Below, piece by piece: positions 35,324-45,028 of a stretch of 64,000 bases of DNA. The notes below the pieces were generated by a model that was not told the DNA's origin, ran no database searches, and worked only from the letters and a program-made list of their open reading frames with translations. The DNA is from Anaerovibrio sp. RM50 (GTDB lineage: Bacteria > Bacillota > Negativicutes > Selenomonadales > Selenomonadaceae), in NCBI RefSeq assembly GCF_000622005.1, contig NZ_JHWV01000005.1, positions 124,001-188,000 on the forward strand. Reading direction: 5' to 3'. The translations under genes and the position numbers were made by a program. Numbering within the stretch: position 1 is the stretch's first letter; each line of letters begins with the position of its first letter.

Positions 35324-36321
35324 TTATTGTAACTGGTGGTGCCGGCTTTATCGGCAGCAATATAGTTAAAGAGCTTAATAATCAGGGCCGCAGTGATATC
35401 CTCATCGTGGACGATTTAAACAATCGCAAGGAGCAGAGCCAGTCCTACAGAAATCTTCGGGGTCTGCAGTTCATTGATTATATGCACAAGGACGATTTCC
35501 TTGCTGCCATTCAAAACAAGGAATTTGACGGGGTTGACGTGGATGTTGTATTCCACGAGGGTGCCTGCTCCGATACCATGGAGTACGACGTTAACTACAT
35601 GATGAAGGCAAATTATGAGTATTCCAAGGCCGTTCTTCATTTCTGCATGGAGCATAGGATTCCATTCCTCTATGCTTCTTCTGCCTCCACATACGGCGGT
35701 GGGGAGCGTGGCTTCCGTGAGGGGGACGAGTGCGAGGATGCCTTGAATCCTTATGCCTATTCCAAGCTGCTCTTTGATCGCTACGTGCGTCAGGTAATGT
35801 CCGATACCCAAAGCCAGATTGTAGGGTTAAAATATTTTAATGTATATGGTCCCCAGGAGCATCACAAGGGCAATATGGCCTCCATTTTCTATCAGCTCTA
35901 TCATCAGGTGAAGGAGACAGGAGTGTGTCGTCTCTTTGAGGGCTGGGGCAAGTTCAGCGATGGCACCGATGTGCCAGATGGGGGCCAGAAGCGTGATTTC
36001 ATCTACGTAAAGGACGTTGTAAAGGTAAATCTCTGGTTCTGGCAGCACAAGGGCCCTAGCGGTATCTATAACTGCGGCACAGGCAAGGCCCATACCTACA
36101 ATGAGGTGGCTGACAGCGTAATCAAGGCACTGGGCAAGGGCAGAATAGAGTACCGTGATTTCCCTGAGGTATTGAAGGGAAAATACCAGAATTACACTGA
36201 ATCAGATACCACCAAGCTGCTGGAGGCCGGCTACGACCAAGGCTTCTACGGCATGTACGACGCCGTCAAGGAATACTGTGATTTCCTTGACGAGGGTGGC
36301 TACTTCAAGTACGGCAAATAG
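35320..36321 (+). CDS. hldD: ADP-L-glycero-D-manno-heptose 6-epimerase
   Basis: A 333-residue extended SDR with IIVTGGAGFIGSNIVKELNNQG, HEGACSDTMEYDV, the catalytic YAYSKLLFDRYVR block, and the family segment NVYGPQEHHKGNMASIFYQLYHQ. It converts ADP-D,D-heptose to ADP-L,D-heptose, the donor for the two GT9 enzymes. It overlaps rfaE1 by 4 nt and precedes gmhB by 8 nt, in a compact operon. Confidence 0.95.
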   Translation: MIIVTGGAGFIGSNIVKELNNQGRSDILIVDDLNNRKEQSQSYRNLRGLQFIDYMHKDDFLAAIQNKEFDGVDVDVVFHEGACSDTMEYDVNYMMKANYEYSKAVLHFCMEHRIPFLYASSASTYGGGERGFREGDECEDALNPYAYSKLLFDRYVRQVMSDTQSQIVGLKYFNVYGPQEHHKGNMASIFYQLYHQVKETGVCRLFEGWGKFSDGTDVPDGGQKRDFIYVKDVVKVNLWFWQHKGPSGIYNCGTGKAHTYNEVADSVIKALGKGRIEYRDFPEVLKGKYQNYTESDTTKLLEAGYDQGFYGMYDAVKEYCDFLDEGGYFKYGK

Positions 36322-36329
36322 GTATCACC

Positions 36330-36830
36330 ATGAACAGGGCAGTGTTTTTTGACCGTGATGGCACCTTGAACGAGGAGGTACATTACCTTCATAAAATAGA
36401 AGATTTTAAGTGGATAGAGGGCGCCATTGACGCCATAAAGTATTGTAATGACAATGGTTATCTGGCCATTGTCATTACTAATCAGAGCGGAGTTGCCAGA
36501 GGCTATTATCCAGAAAGCGACATTATGAAGCTCTATAACTGGATGAACGCCGATCTGGCAAAGCATGGAGCCCATCTGGACGGCATCTATTATTGTCCCC
36601 ACCATCCTACGGGTAAGGTGAAGGAATACGCCATTGAATGTGATTGCCGCAAGCCTCTGCCTGGAATGCTGTTAAAGGCCCAGAAGGAACATAATATAGA
36701 CCTAAAATCTTCGTTTCTTATTGGTGACGGGGCCAGGGATGTGGAATGTGCCGAGGCCGCAGGAGCAAAGGGAATACGCTATAGGGGTGGCAATTTGTAT
36801 CAGGCCCTTGTGGATAACATTAAAGAATAA
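36330..36830 (+). CDS. gmhB: D-glycero-D-manno-heptose 1,7-bisphosphate 7-phosphatase
   Basis: A 166-residue HAD-superfamily phosphatase: FFDRDGTLNEEV with the nucleophile and acid aspartates, ITNQSGVARGYY, the zinc-ligand set YYCPHHPTG...IECDCRKPLPGML, and LIGDGARDVECAEAAGA. It removes the 7-phosphate before adenylylation. With rfaE1, rfaE2 and hldD, every ADP-heptose step except the isomerase gmhA is present in the cluster. Its CDCRKP block is also the closest guide to the decayed copy near 55.4 kb. Confidence 0.93.
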   Translation: MNRAVFFDRDGTLNEEVHYLHKIEDFKWIEGAIDAIKYCNDNGYLAIVITNQSGVARGYYPESDIMKLYNWMNADLAKHGAHLDGIYYCPHHPTGKVKEYAIECDCRKPLPGMLLKAQKEHNIDLKSSFLIGDGARDVECAEAAGAKGIRYRGGNLYQALVDNIKE

Positions 36831-36870
36831 ATATACGGAATTTGTATAAAACTGGAATTGAGGATATATA

Positions 36871-37947
36871 ATGAAAATTATTCAGATAGCCCACGCGCTT
36901 ACAAAGGATGATGCCGCCAGCCGACAGCTTATCAATATGGATTCCATGTTTCGTGAACTGGGCTACAATACGGCGATGTATGCTCACAAGGTGGACAGCC
37001 ATCTGGGTGATGCTGTGCATACGATGGAGGCTTTTCAGGCGGATAAGGAAGATATTGTCATTTACCATTTGACTACTGGGACTTCTTTTAATGACTGGGT
37101 GGCAAAATATCCTCAGAAAATCGTAATGTACTATCACAATATTACCCCTGCCAGATTTTTCTTTGGAAATGCCTGGGGGTCTTGGTGGAAATGCATAAAA
37201 GGCCGCCACCAGCTGAAAAAAATAGTAAAGAATACTTTCTTTTCCTGGGCTGCATCGGAATATTCCCGCAAGGAGCTGGAAGACCTTGGCTTAAAGTACA
37301 CCAGAGAGTTGTCCATTGTGGTGGAACCTGAAAAATACATTCAGTATCAGCCAATAAAGGAAATGCTGGACAAGTACAATGACGATATAACAACTTTATT
37401 GATGGTTGGGCGGGGGGTTCCCCATAAAAAGCTGGATGAAGCCATTGCTGCCATTGCCTGGTATAAAGAAAACATTTCGGATAAAATTCGTCTGGTGTTG
37501 GCGGGTAATATAAAGCCAAGCTATGGAAAAAAGCTCCATAAAATGGTACAGCAGTTAAAGCTGGAGGAGAATGTGATTTTTACCGGGAAAATATCCAATC
37601 AGGAACTCTGTACATGGTTCCGTATAACTGACGGTGTGCTGTCCCTCAGTGAACACGAAGGCTTCTGTGTGCCATTGGTTGAGGGCATGATTTTTGAAAA
37701 GTCAGTATTTGCCTATGCCTGCTCCGCAGTGCCGGAGACACTGGGGGAGGCCGGCGTTTTGATTTATGACAAGTCGCCAGAGAACATAGCAACTACCATT
37801 CATAATGTATTAAACGACGAAAACAAGCTGGCAGAACTGTCCAAGGGCAGAAAAAAGCGTCTGGAAGAACTGTCATATAAAAAACTTCTGGACCAGCTGA
37901 AGAACGATATCAAGGAAATAATTGAGCTGAAAGAAAAACAGCTATAA
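36871..37947 (+). CDS. GT4-type glycosyltransferase
   Basis: A 358-residue GT-B glycosyltransferase with a glycosyltransferase-1 domain in the C-terminal half: LLMVGRGVPHKKLDEAIAA, VIFTGKISNQELCTWF and SLSEHEGFCVPLVEGM, the last containing the donor-binding E-X7-E-like motif. It is expected to add a sugar to the LPS core or a related glycan. It lies 40 nt after gmhB and begins a run of glycosyltransferases; the donor and acceptor are not predictable. Confidence 0.85.
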   Translation: MKIIQIAHALTKDDAASRQLINMDSMFRELGYNTAMYAHKVDSHLGDAVHTMEAFQADKEDIVIYHLTTGTSFNDWVAKYPQKIVMYYHNITPARFFFGNAWGSWWKCIKGRHQLKKIVKNTFFSWAASEYSRKELEDLGLKYTRELSIVVEPEKYIQYQPIKEMLDKYNDDITTLLMVGRGVPHKKLDEAIAAIAWYKENISDKIRLVLAGNIKPSYGKKLHKMVQQLKLEENVIFTGKISNQELCTWFRITDGVLSLSEHEGFCVPLVEGMIFEKSVFAYACSAVPETLGEAGVLIYDKSPENIATTIHNVLNDENKLAELSKGRKKRLEELSYKKLLDQLKNDIKEIIELKEKQL

Positions 37948-37969
37948 TTTAAGGATGTGTTCCTGAAAA

Positions 37970-38734
37970 ATGTCTAAACTTACCATATTAATTCTGGCAA
38001 AAAATGAAGAAAAGAATATTGAGGATTGCGTAAAAAGTGCGCTCTTTGCCGATGAAGTGCTGGTAATTGATGACTTCAGTACGGATAATACCGTGAAGAT
38101 TGCTGAGGAGTTAGGGGCAAAAGTAATTCAGCATTCATTGGATGGCAACTGGGGCCAGCAGAAGACCTTTGGAATAAATGAAGCCCAGGGAGATTGGATA
38201 TTCTTTTTGGATGCAGATGAGCGCATCACAGAGGTATTGCAGTCGGAAATAATCAAGGCTGTGAGCAGCGGTGAAAAAATAGCCTATTATATAGCACGAC
38301 TTAATCATTTTTGCGGTAATGTGGTAAAATATTCTGGCTGGTTTCCGGATTATGGTATTCGACTTATACCTAAAGAAGGTTCCTATGTTACGGGATATGT
38401 TCACGAGCAAGTTCATTATAATTGTCCGGAAAAGTATTTTCCAAAATCTGCCTATATGCTTCACTATACCTATGTATCCTGGGAGCAGTATTTAAGAAAG
38501 CTTAATAACTACACTACTCTGGGCGCTAAAAAACAGTATGATGCGGGAAAACGGGCAGGAATATTAGATATTGTTTTTCACACCTTATTTGGAGTAATAA
38601 AGATATTCTTTATTCAGCGTGCCTTTATGGATGGTATGACAGGCCTGTTTCTGACGGTTGGCCATGGCATAAGTGTATTTATGAAATATACCAAGCTCTA
38701 TTATTTAAGTAAGGGCATTGGGGAGAAGAGTTGA
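37970..38734 (+). CDS. GT2-type glycosyltransferase, WaaE/KdtX-like
   Basis: A 254-residue family 2 enzyme: ILAKNEEKNIEDCVKSALFADEVLVIDDFSTDNTV, FLDADERITEVL (the DxD motif), YSGWFPDYGIRLIPKEG and VHEQVHY. This pattern matches the LPS core beta-glucosyltransferase group (WaaE/LgtF). Its C-terminal part has an amphipathic, partly hydrophobic segment that may touch the membrane. The next gene starts 5 nt after its stop. Confidence 0.87.
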   Translation: MSKLTILILAKNEEKNIEDCVKSALFADEVLVIDDFSTDNTVKIAEELGAKVIQHSLDGNWGQQKTFGINEAQGDWIFFLDADERITEVLQSEIIKAVSSGEKIAYYIARLNHFCGNVVKYSGWFPDYGIRLIPKEGSYVTGYVHEQVHYNCPEKYFPKSAYMLHYTYVSWEQYLRKLNNYTTLGAKKQYDAGKRAGILDIVFHTLFGVIKIFFIQRAFMDGMTGLFLTVGHGISVFMKYTKLYYLSKGIGEKS

Positions 38735-38739
38735 TATTA

Positions 38740-39657
38740 ATGAGTGAAAATAAGCTTCAAAGCTATAGCGATATAGGAAAGCAGATATATAGATTAAGCA
38801 ATCATAGAGAGGCACGCAGATATTATGTGTTTCGTATGCGATCATTGATATATAGAGGAAAACTTAATGATTTGCAACGGCATTTTACAAGTACACCATT
38901 GCTTACGGAAATACAGAAGATTTATCCTTTTGTATATGAACAGCCTACTAGGGCATTTTTTTATAATAAATCTACTTTTGCTGAACGTGTTAATATTGTT
39001 AAACAACACATGGATTATTTGGCAAAGGTATTGAAGCCAGAAACGTTGCTGGATATTTATGGGGAGAAAAATATCCCTATTTGGTATGGGGGCGAAATAG
39101 ATGGCAAGAAATTCTGGGCATGTCTTTACTACGAACCGGGGCAACGCAAAGAAGGATTGTTGTCTGTTATACTTAGGTTGGATGATGATCCACTGTATCA
39201 GATAATATTCTGGATTGCACAGGATAAAAATGGCTATTGGTCCATGTGGATTGGGGCCATGCAGGGGCCTAACATGGATGATGCCAAGGATATTGTAAAG
39301 AAAATAACGAATAAATGTCATCGCTACCGTACAAAGAATCTGATTCTCTACATTGCCCAGGTCGTAGCAAAAAATCTGGGGCTGGAGAAGATATACGCGG
39401 TAACCAATTATGGCTATTATGCCAATAATCATGTCCGCGTGGACCGCAAACTGAAGACCTCCTTCAGTGATTTTTGGGTAGAGGCTGGGGGACATTCAAC
39501 TGATGACGAAAGGTTCTATGAACTTCCGTTGGTGGAGCCACGCAAGACCATGGAAGAGGTTCCTACTAGAAAAAGGGCAGTATACAGAAGACGTTTTGAA
39601 TTGTTGGATGAAATTGAAGAGAGCATTTATAAATCATTAGAAACATTGTTGCAATAA
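38740..39657 (+). CDS. VirK/YbjX-like DUF535 protein
   Basis: A 305-residue protein of the DUF535 family: the middle part (EKNIPIWYGGEIDGKKFWACLYYEPGQRKEG, WSMWIGAMQGPN, KNLGLEKIYAVTNYGYYANN) carries the conserved blocks. VirK/YbjX relatives are linked to virulence factor localisation and LPS-related resistance, but their reaction is unknown. A TTG at 38731 is also in frame; ATG 38740 has AAGAG at better spacing. Composition is more AT-rich than the heptose genes. Confidence 0.75.
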   Translation: MSENKLQSYSDIGKQIYRLSNHREARRYYVFRMRSLIYRGKLNDLQRHFTSTPLLTEIQKIYPFVYEQPTRAFFYNKSTFAERVNIVKQHMDYLAKVLKPETLLDIYGEKNIPIWYGGEIDGKKFWACLYYEPGQRKEGLLSVILRLDDDPLYQIIFWIAQDKNGYWSMWIGAMQGPNMDDAKDIVKKITNKCHRYRTKNLILYIAQVVAKNLGLEKIYAVTNYGYYANNHVRVDRKLKTSFSDFWVEAGGHSTDDERFYELPLVEPRKTMEEVPTRKRAVYRRRFELLDEIEESIYKSLETLLQ

Positions 39658-39682
39658 CAATGTGTAGTACAGGAGCTTGGCT

Positions 39683-40846
39683 ATGAGATTATTATTTGTG
39701 TGTTCAACAGAATTTCAGATATTAAACGCACTTAATGTAAAACTTCATTTATACCCTGACACTAAGGCTGATATTGTACTTCAGAGGGCAGAGTACAGTG
39801 TTATAGCTGAAAGATTAAGGGAATTGGGTATCTTTGAGTATGTTTGCTGTGCAAAAGAAATCTTGATAGATTTACATGAATATAAGCGAGCACTTCGTGA
39901 ATTTGGCAGATGTGATAAAGGTTTGCTCGAAGCTGTTTGTAATTCAATGGTTAACATATGGCGGAATTTATTCGGATTTTTTGCTGGGCCTAAATATCAC
40001 TTAAATGATTTGTTGTATGGATATGGTAATATACGAGATAATCACTATGATAAAGTGTTAATGCAGGGCGGAAATACGATTGTTAGAAATTTTTATACTG
40101 ACCTTCATAAAAATACAGAAATGGCAGTATTGGATGAAGGTATTGGCTCATATTGTGATAATACAATCTGTCATAAGGACACAAAGGCAGATGCCGTGTA
40201 TCTTTATGACCCAAACGTTGCCGTTTATGCGGAAGATCAAGATATTAGTTTTGTTAAGATTCCTAAACTATCACCAGATGATATTGATTTTGTTAATATA
40301 GCAAATAAGGTATTTCGTTACTTACCTGCAGGGAAAAAAATAAAAAATAAATTAATCTTTTTTGACCAAGGTGGAGAACAGATGCCGTCATATTTAAGGA
40401 ATCCAAATTGGTTAATTAGGTTGTTTTTGGCAAATTCTATCAAAAAGCACACACGAAGCTACAAGGAATATATAAGTCAAATAAAGGCATTTAAGCATAT
40501 AGCAGGAGACCGTACTGTTTACATAAAATATCATCCTAGAACCTCAGTTGGGATGTTGAAAGAATATGATGAAGCAAAATTCAAACCTATAGAACCAAGA
40601 AAAATCCCTTGGGAATTATATGCTATAAATAATCAAATTGAAGAATGTAAATTTATAACTTTATGTTCTAGTTCAGTTTGTTTATACCCTCTGACTGTTG
40701 GTGGTAACAACAAATGTGTGCTGTTGTATAGCTGCATTGACTATAGTGTGGGTGATAACTATAAAAAGTTATTTGACAATATTGCCCAAAAATATAAAAA
40801 AATGTTTTTTATTGCTAATGATATTGATGGAATAAGTGCGATTTAA
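39683..40846 (+). CDS. Sialyltransferase/polysialyltransferase-like glycosyltransferase
   Basis: A 387-residue AT-rich gene. MRLLFVCSTEFQILNALNVK at the start, LDEGIGSY near residue 150 and YIKYHPRTSVG near residue 285 (an HPR motif) fit the GT52 / alpha-2,8-polysialyltransferase group of GT-B enzymes. No CMP-sialate synthesis genes are in the window, so the donor is uncertain. The ATG at 39683 follows AGGAG by 8 nt. It ends the core cluster; a group II intron relic follows. Confidence 0.55.
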   Translation: MRLLFVCSTEFQILNALNVKLHLYPDTKADIVLQRAEYSVIAERLRELGIFEYVCCAKEILIDLHEYKRALREFGRCDKGLLEAVCNSMVNIWRNLFGFFAGPKYHLNDLLYGYGNIRDNHYDKVLMQGGNTIVRNFYTDLHKNTEMAVLDEGIGSYCDNTICHKDTKADAVYLYDPNVAVYAEDQDISFVKIPKLSPDDIDFVNIANKVFRYLPAGKKIKNKLIFFDQGGEQMPSYLRNPNWLIRLFLANSIKKHTRSYKEYISQIKAFKHIAGDRTVYIKYHPRTSVGMLKEYDEAKFKPIEPRKIPWELYAINNQIEECKFITLCSSSVCLYPLTVGGNNKCVLLYSCIDYSVGDNYKKLFDNIAQKYKKMFFIANDIDGISAI

Positions 40847-40875
40847 AATAATCCTAAATAAAAAGAGCGGTGTTA

Positions 40876-41043
40876 ATGCTGAACCAAATTCTTTCGGATA
40901 AAGAAATAGCCAGCCAAGGGTATATACCTATGACCAGCTATTATCGCACATTTGCGAATACTAAAGAACCGACGTGTACCGAACGGTACGCACGGTGGTG
41001 TGAGAGGTCGGAGGGTTTATTTAAATCCTCCTCATACTCGATT
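40876..41043 (+). mobile_element. Group II intron 3' relic (IEP tail, domains V and VI)
   Basis: The plus strand reads, in one frame, a short tail (SDKEIASQGYIPMTSYYRTFANT) like the C-terminus of intron-encoded reverse transcriptases. It then has a domain V-like hairpin (40966-41001): CGTGTACC-GAAC-GGTACGCACGGTGGT, with a 2-nt bulge and a lower stem that keeps most pairs. Next come GTGTGAGAGGTCGGAGG and TCCTCCTCATACTCGATT, a domain VI-like stem with a candidate branch A. One lower-stem base differs from the pattern I know (A for C). Nothing of the reverse transcriptase body remains, so this is a dead fragment. Confidence 0.65.
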
Positions 41044-41070
41044 CCGAGTCAGCGCTATTTTTGTCTTCAA

Positions 41071-43335
41071 TTACTCAAACACAGGTCTCTTTACTACCTT
41101 ATGTCCAGTAATGATTTCTTTCCGCTTGCAGTGTGGGCATTCGTTTTCAATAATGCCAGTGTAGCCACACACAGGGTCACGGTCAACTGGGTGGTTGATG
41201 GAGAAGTAGCCCATGTTGGCATCGTGCATAGCACGGACTAGAGCCTCAAAGGCCTTCACATTCTTGGAAGGGTCGCCGTTCATCTCCACATAAGCGATGT
41301 GGCCTGCATTTTCCAGCTCGTGGTAAGGTGCCTCGATGCGAATCTTATCCAATGCCTTAATGTCGTAGTATACAGGCACATGGGAGCTGTTGGTCATATA
41401 ATCCCTGTCAGTAACCCCCGCAATTTTGCCGAACTTTTTGCGGTTTGCCCGCTGGAACTGACCAGCAGTGGACTCAGCCGGAGTACCGAAGCAGGTCCAG
41501 TTCATGCTTTCAGCCTTGGTATATTCATCAGTCTTCTGGCGGATATGACCTACGATTTCCAGACCCAGCTTCTGGGCTTCCTCAGACTCGCCGTGATGCT
41601 TGCCAATGAGGGCCACCAGACACTCAGCCAGACCACAGAAACCAATGGAATAGGAAGCATGCTTCAATACTTCCTCAATGGAGTCAGTATTTTTCAGTTT
41701 GTCGCTATCCATCCAGATACCCTGTCCCATAAGGAACGGATAGTTATATACATGCTTATGCTTAATGGTCTGAAGTCTGAAGAGAAGATAGTCGTGGCTA
41801 ATCTGAATATATTTATCCAAGAGGCACCAGAACTTATCCATATTGCCCTCAGACTCCAGGGCCAGCATTGGCAGATTAATGGTGGTAAAAGAGAAGTTAC
41901 CCCTGCTGCCCACTTCGCTAGGGCCATTTACATTACCAATAGTGCGGGTACGACAGCCCATGGTAGCAATTACGCTGTTGTAGTTGCCAGGCTTGTAGTA
42001 CTGGAGATTATATGGAGCATCCACATTTACGAAGTTAGGGAACAATCTCTTGGCAGAGGTCTTACAGGCCTGCTGGAAAAGATCATAGTTAGGATCCCCT
42101 GGATTGTAGTTTACCCCGGACTTAAGCTGGAATACGGAAATAGGGAAAATAGCGGTTTCACCATTACCCAGACCGCTCATAATAGCGTTCATAACCTCAC
42201 GCATGGTAAGGCGCCCCTCAGGAGAGGTATCCATACCATAATTAATAGAGCTGAATGGTACTTGGGCACCAGCGCGGGAATGGAGGGTATTGAAATTGTG
42301 AATCAGTGCCTCCATGGCCTGATGGGTTTCCTCAGTTGTATCATCACAGGCCAAGTGATAAATATTGGCAGCATCCAGCTTTAAATATGGGTTAGTTTCC
42401 ATAATATCTGCAGGCAGCACCTTACTCAGGGCTTCGGTAATGGCCATAATGTTATCTTCCGTTGCTATTGGTTCACCATCGGTAAAGGTGCAGCGGTCGT
42501 AGTCCATAGCTGCCATAAAGGCCTTGCGGAATTCCTTGGCAGCGATTAACTTTTCTCCGCCAAAACGATAAAGGCAGGCCTTGTAGGCTTCATCAGCAAT
42601 AGCCTTTTTAAAGGTCTTGCGCACACCTTCAGCCATGGCATAATCAAAGGCGTTGATGGACTGGCCACCAAACATATCATTCTGGTTGGACTGAATTGCA
42701 ATGCAAGCCAGAGATGCGTAAGCACGGATGGAATTTGGCTCACGCAGGAAGCCGTGGCCCGTGGAAAAGCCACCATGGAACAGCTTCAGCAAATCAATCT
42801 GACAGCAGTTCAGGGTAATCAAGGAAAAATCCTTGTCGTGGATATGGATATAATTTTCTCTGTCAGCCTTGGCAAATTCCTCAGGCAGCATATAGTTATC
42901 TACGAAGTGCTTGGCACCCTCAGCACCTAATTTAAGCATAATACCCATGGAAGCATCGGTGTTTATATTGGCGTTGTCACGCTTCATATCTGAATCCACA
43001 GCATCAGCGAAGAAAATATCCCTGTAACTGTTCATGAGATGCTTCTGGGCTTCACGGCGGTTGGCATGGCGCTGGCGGTACATGATATAGCGCTTGGCTA
43101 TCTCATAGTAGTCCTGCTCCATAAGGGTCTTCTCAACAATATCCTGAATGTCCTCGACATTAATGTTTTCCCAGTTCTCAATGGCGGACTCCACCTGGTC
43201 CACCAGCTTCTGGATATCCCTAGTGGAAAGGGAATCATTTACAGCCTTGCTGGCTCCTGCAATGGCGTTGAAAATCTTGGAGGAATCGTAGTCCACCACA
43301 ACGCCGGAGCGCTTTATAACATGCTTTAATTTCAT
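41071..43335 (-). CDS. nrdD: Anaerobic ribonucleoside-triphosphate reductase (class III)
   Basis: A 754-residue glycyl-radical enzyme that makes deoxyribonucleotides without oxygen. An N-terminal ATP-cone (VIKRSGVVVDYDSSKIFNAI) leads to the catalytic barrel. Near the end, VCGYTG places the radical glycine at about G724, followed by ECPHCKRKE. AAGGAAG lies about 8 nt before the ATG. The activase nrdG, often adjacent, is not in the next positions here; the intron relic lies 28 bp beyond the stop. It is divergent from pyk. Confidence 0.95.
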   Translation of the reverse strand: MKLKHVIKRSGVVVDYDSSKIFNAIAGASKAVNDSLSTRDIQKLVDQVESAIENWENINVEDIQDIVEKTLMEQDYYEIAKRYIMYRQRHANRREAQKHLMNSYRDIFFADAVDSDMKRDNANINTDASMGIMLKLGAEGAKHFVDNYMLPEEFAKADRENYIHIHDKDFSLITLNCCQIDLLKLFHGGFSTGHGFLREPNSIRAYASLACIAIQSNQNDMFGGQSINAFDYAMAEGVRKTFKKAIADEAYKACLYRFGGEKLIAAKEFRKAFMAAMDYDRCTFTDGEPIATEDNIMAITEALSKVLPADIMETNPYLKLDAANIYHLACDDTTEETHQAMEALIHNFNTLHSRAGAQVPFSSINYGMDTSPEGRLTMREVMNAIMSGLGNGETAIFPISVFQLKSGVNYNPGDPNYDLFQQACKTSAKRLFPNFVNVDAPYNLQYYKPGNYNSVIATMGCRTRTIGNVNGPSEVGSRGNFSFTTINLPMLALESEGNMDKFWCLLDKYIQISHDYLLFRLQTIKHKHVYNYPFLMGQGIWMDSDKLKNTDSIEEVLKHASYSIGFCGLAECLVALIGKHHGESEEAQKLGLEIVGHIRQKTDEYTKAESMNWTCFGTPAESTAGQFQRANRKKFGKIAGVTDRDYMTNSSHVPVYYDIKALDKIRIEAPYHELENAGHIAYVEMNGDPSKNVKAFEALVRAMHDANMGYFSINHPVDRDPVCGYTGIIENECPHCKRKEIITGHKVVKRPVFE

Positions 43336-43536
43336 TTATGTACACTTCCTTATTATAAAAAACTGTCCTATATAGAATATACCAAACGGCAATGAATAAC
43401 AATTCTTGATTTTTTGCCATGTTTGTGCTAGACATTCGTGGTACAATAGAATAGAATGTATTAGCTGAAGTATAACAAGGTTTTATGACAAATTTAAGAT
43501 ATATAAACAGAAATAATGTAAGGAGTGTGCTGAGCA

Positions 43537-44955
43537 ATGTTTAAGAAGACCAAAATCGTTTGTACCATGGGCCCTACCACCGATAAGCCAGGGGTTATTG
43601 AAGAGCTGATGAAAAATGGCATGAACTGCGCCCGTTTTAATTTTTCCCATGGTGACCATGCAGAGCAGTTGGGGAGAATCGAGAAGGTTCGGGAGGCTGC
43701 CCGTCATACTGACACTATTATTCCGTTGCTTCTTGACACCAAGGGCCCTGAAATGCGTCTGGGCTCCTTTAAGGACGGCAAGGTTCAGCTCACCAAGGGC
43801 AACTCCTTCCGCCTTACCCAGTCAGATGAGCCGGGGGACGAAAGCGGTGCTCCTATCAGCTACAAGAACCTTTATAAGGAAGTAAAGCCGGGGGATACCA
43901 TTCTCCTCTCCGATGGTCTGGTGGGCCTGAAGGTTACCGAAATTCAGGGGCAGGATATTGTAACGGAAATCCTCAACAACGGCCCAATGAGCACCCGCAA
44001 GCGTGTAGCTGTGCCTGGCGTGGCCATCGGTCTGCCGCCGATATCAGAGCAGGACGAAAAGGACATTCTCTTCGGAATTGAACACGATATGGACTTTGTG
44101 GCTGCTTCCTTCATTCAGCGTGCCAGCGATGTGGAGGCCATCAGAAAGCTTATCAATGACAATAACGGCCACATGGAAATTATCGCCAAGATCGAAAACC
44201 TTGAGGGCGTAAAGAATATTGACTCCATTATTGCTGCTGCCGATGGTATCATGGTAGCCCGCGGCGATCTTGGTGTGGAGATTCCGGCAGAGGACGTTCC
44301 TGTAATTCAGAAGGACGTTATCGCCAAATGCAACAAGGCGGGAAAGCTGGTAATCGTGGCCACCCAGATGCTGGAGTCCATGACCAGCAATCCTCGTCCT
44401 ACTAGAGCCGAGGTTTCTGACGTGGGCAATGCTGTATTTGACGGCACCGATGCCATTATGCTCAGTGGCGAGACCGCCAGCGGTGATTACCCGGTGGAGG
44501 CAGTGCAGACTATGAGCACCATTGCCAAGCGCATTGAGGAATCTATTCACTACGAAAACCGCTTCATCACCAAGGGCATGGAGCACAAGAAGAGCATCAC
44601 CGATGCAGTGGCCCATTCTACTGTTCAGCTGGCCTATGAGCTGGATGCCACTGCCATCATCACCCCGACTGAGACAGGCTTCACCACCCAGATGGTGTCC
44701 AAATATCGTCCACAGGCAACTATTATTGCCTACGCCACCACCTCCAAGGTGGCCCGTCAGCTGAACCTCCGTTGGGGCGTGCAGCTGGTTAACGGCCGTA
44801 TCTGGGACGACGAGCCTGACCGCACCGGGGCTTCCATTGCCGCAGCTCTCCGCTCCGGATTGGTGGAAAAGGGTGACATTGCCGTGGTAACCTCTGGCAT
44901 CACCATGAGCAAGGGCAACAACACCAACAAGATTCAGATAAGAACCATTGACTAA
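43537..44955 (+). CDS. pyk: Pyruvate kinase
   Basis: A 472-residue glycolytic enzyme: KTKIVCTMGPTTDKPG at the N-terminus, NFSHGDH, LLLDTKGPEMRLG, the signature IIAKIENLEGVKNID with its active-site lysine, MVARGDLGVEIP, and VATQMLESM. The length is that of the basic type without the extra C-terminal domain of Bacillus. AAGGAG is about 12 nt before the ATG. It is divergent from nrdD. Confidence 0.95.
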   Translation: MFKKTKIVCTMGPTTDKPGVIEELMKNGMNCARFNFSHGDHAEQLGRIEKVREAARHTDTIIPLLLDTKGPEMRLGSFKDGKVQLTKGNSFRLTQSDEPGDESGAPISYKNLYKEVKPGDTILLSDGLVGLKVTEIQGQDIVTEILNNGPMSTRKRVAVPGVAIGLPPISEQDEKDILFGIEHDMDFVAASFIQRASDVEAIRKLINDNNGHMEIIAKIENLEGVKNIDSIIAAADGIMVARGDLGVEIPAEDVPVIQKDVIAKCNKAGKLVIVATQMLESMTSNPRPTRAEVSDVGNAVFDGTDAIMLSGETASGDYPVEAVQTMSTIAKRIEESIHYENRFITKGMEHKKSITDAVAHSTVQLAYELDATAIITPTETGFTTQMVSKYRPQATIIAYATTSKVARQLNLRWGVQLVNGRIWDDEPDRTGASIAAALRSGLVEKGDIAVVTSGITMSKGNNTNKIQIRTID

Positions 44956-44988
44956 TCCGTCTCTTGTGTTTAATAATGTTTTGTGATA

Positions 44989-44997
44989 TGATATAAT
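44989..44997 (+). promoter_or_regulatory. Extended -10 promoter for secG
   Basis: TGATATAAT lies 31 nt before the secG GTG start. The same nonamer precedes the regulator gene at 15595, which raises confidence that it is a real promoter form in this genome. No clear -35 is seen. Confidence 0.5.
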
Positions 44998-45028
44998 CTA
45001 CTTTGAGATGGAATAGGAGGTCCGTAGA

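Noticed and set aside
40870-41241. A 123-residue plus-strand frame overlapping the nrdD 3' end
   Set aside because: The first part is intron relic and the rest is antisense to nrdD; no protein family is supported.
43368-43375. CTATATAG between nrdD and pyk as an NrdR box
   Set aside because: Only one weak core was seen; NrdR normally uses two spaced 16-bp boxes.
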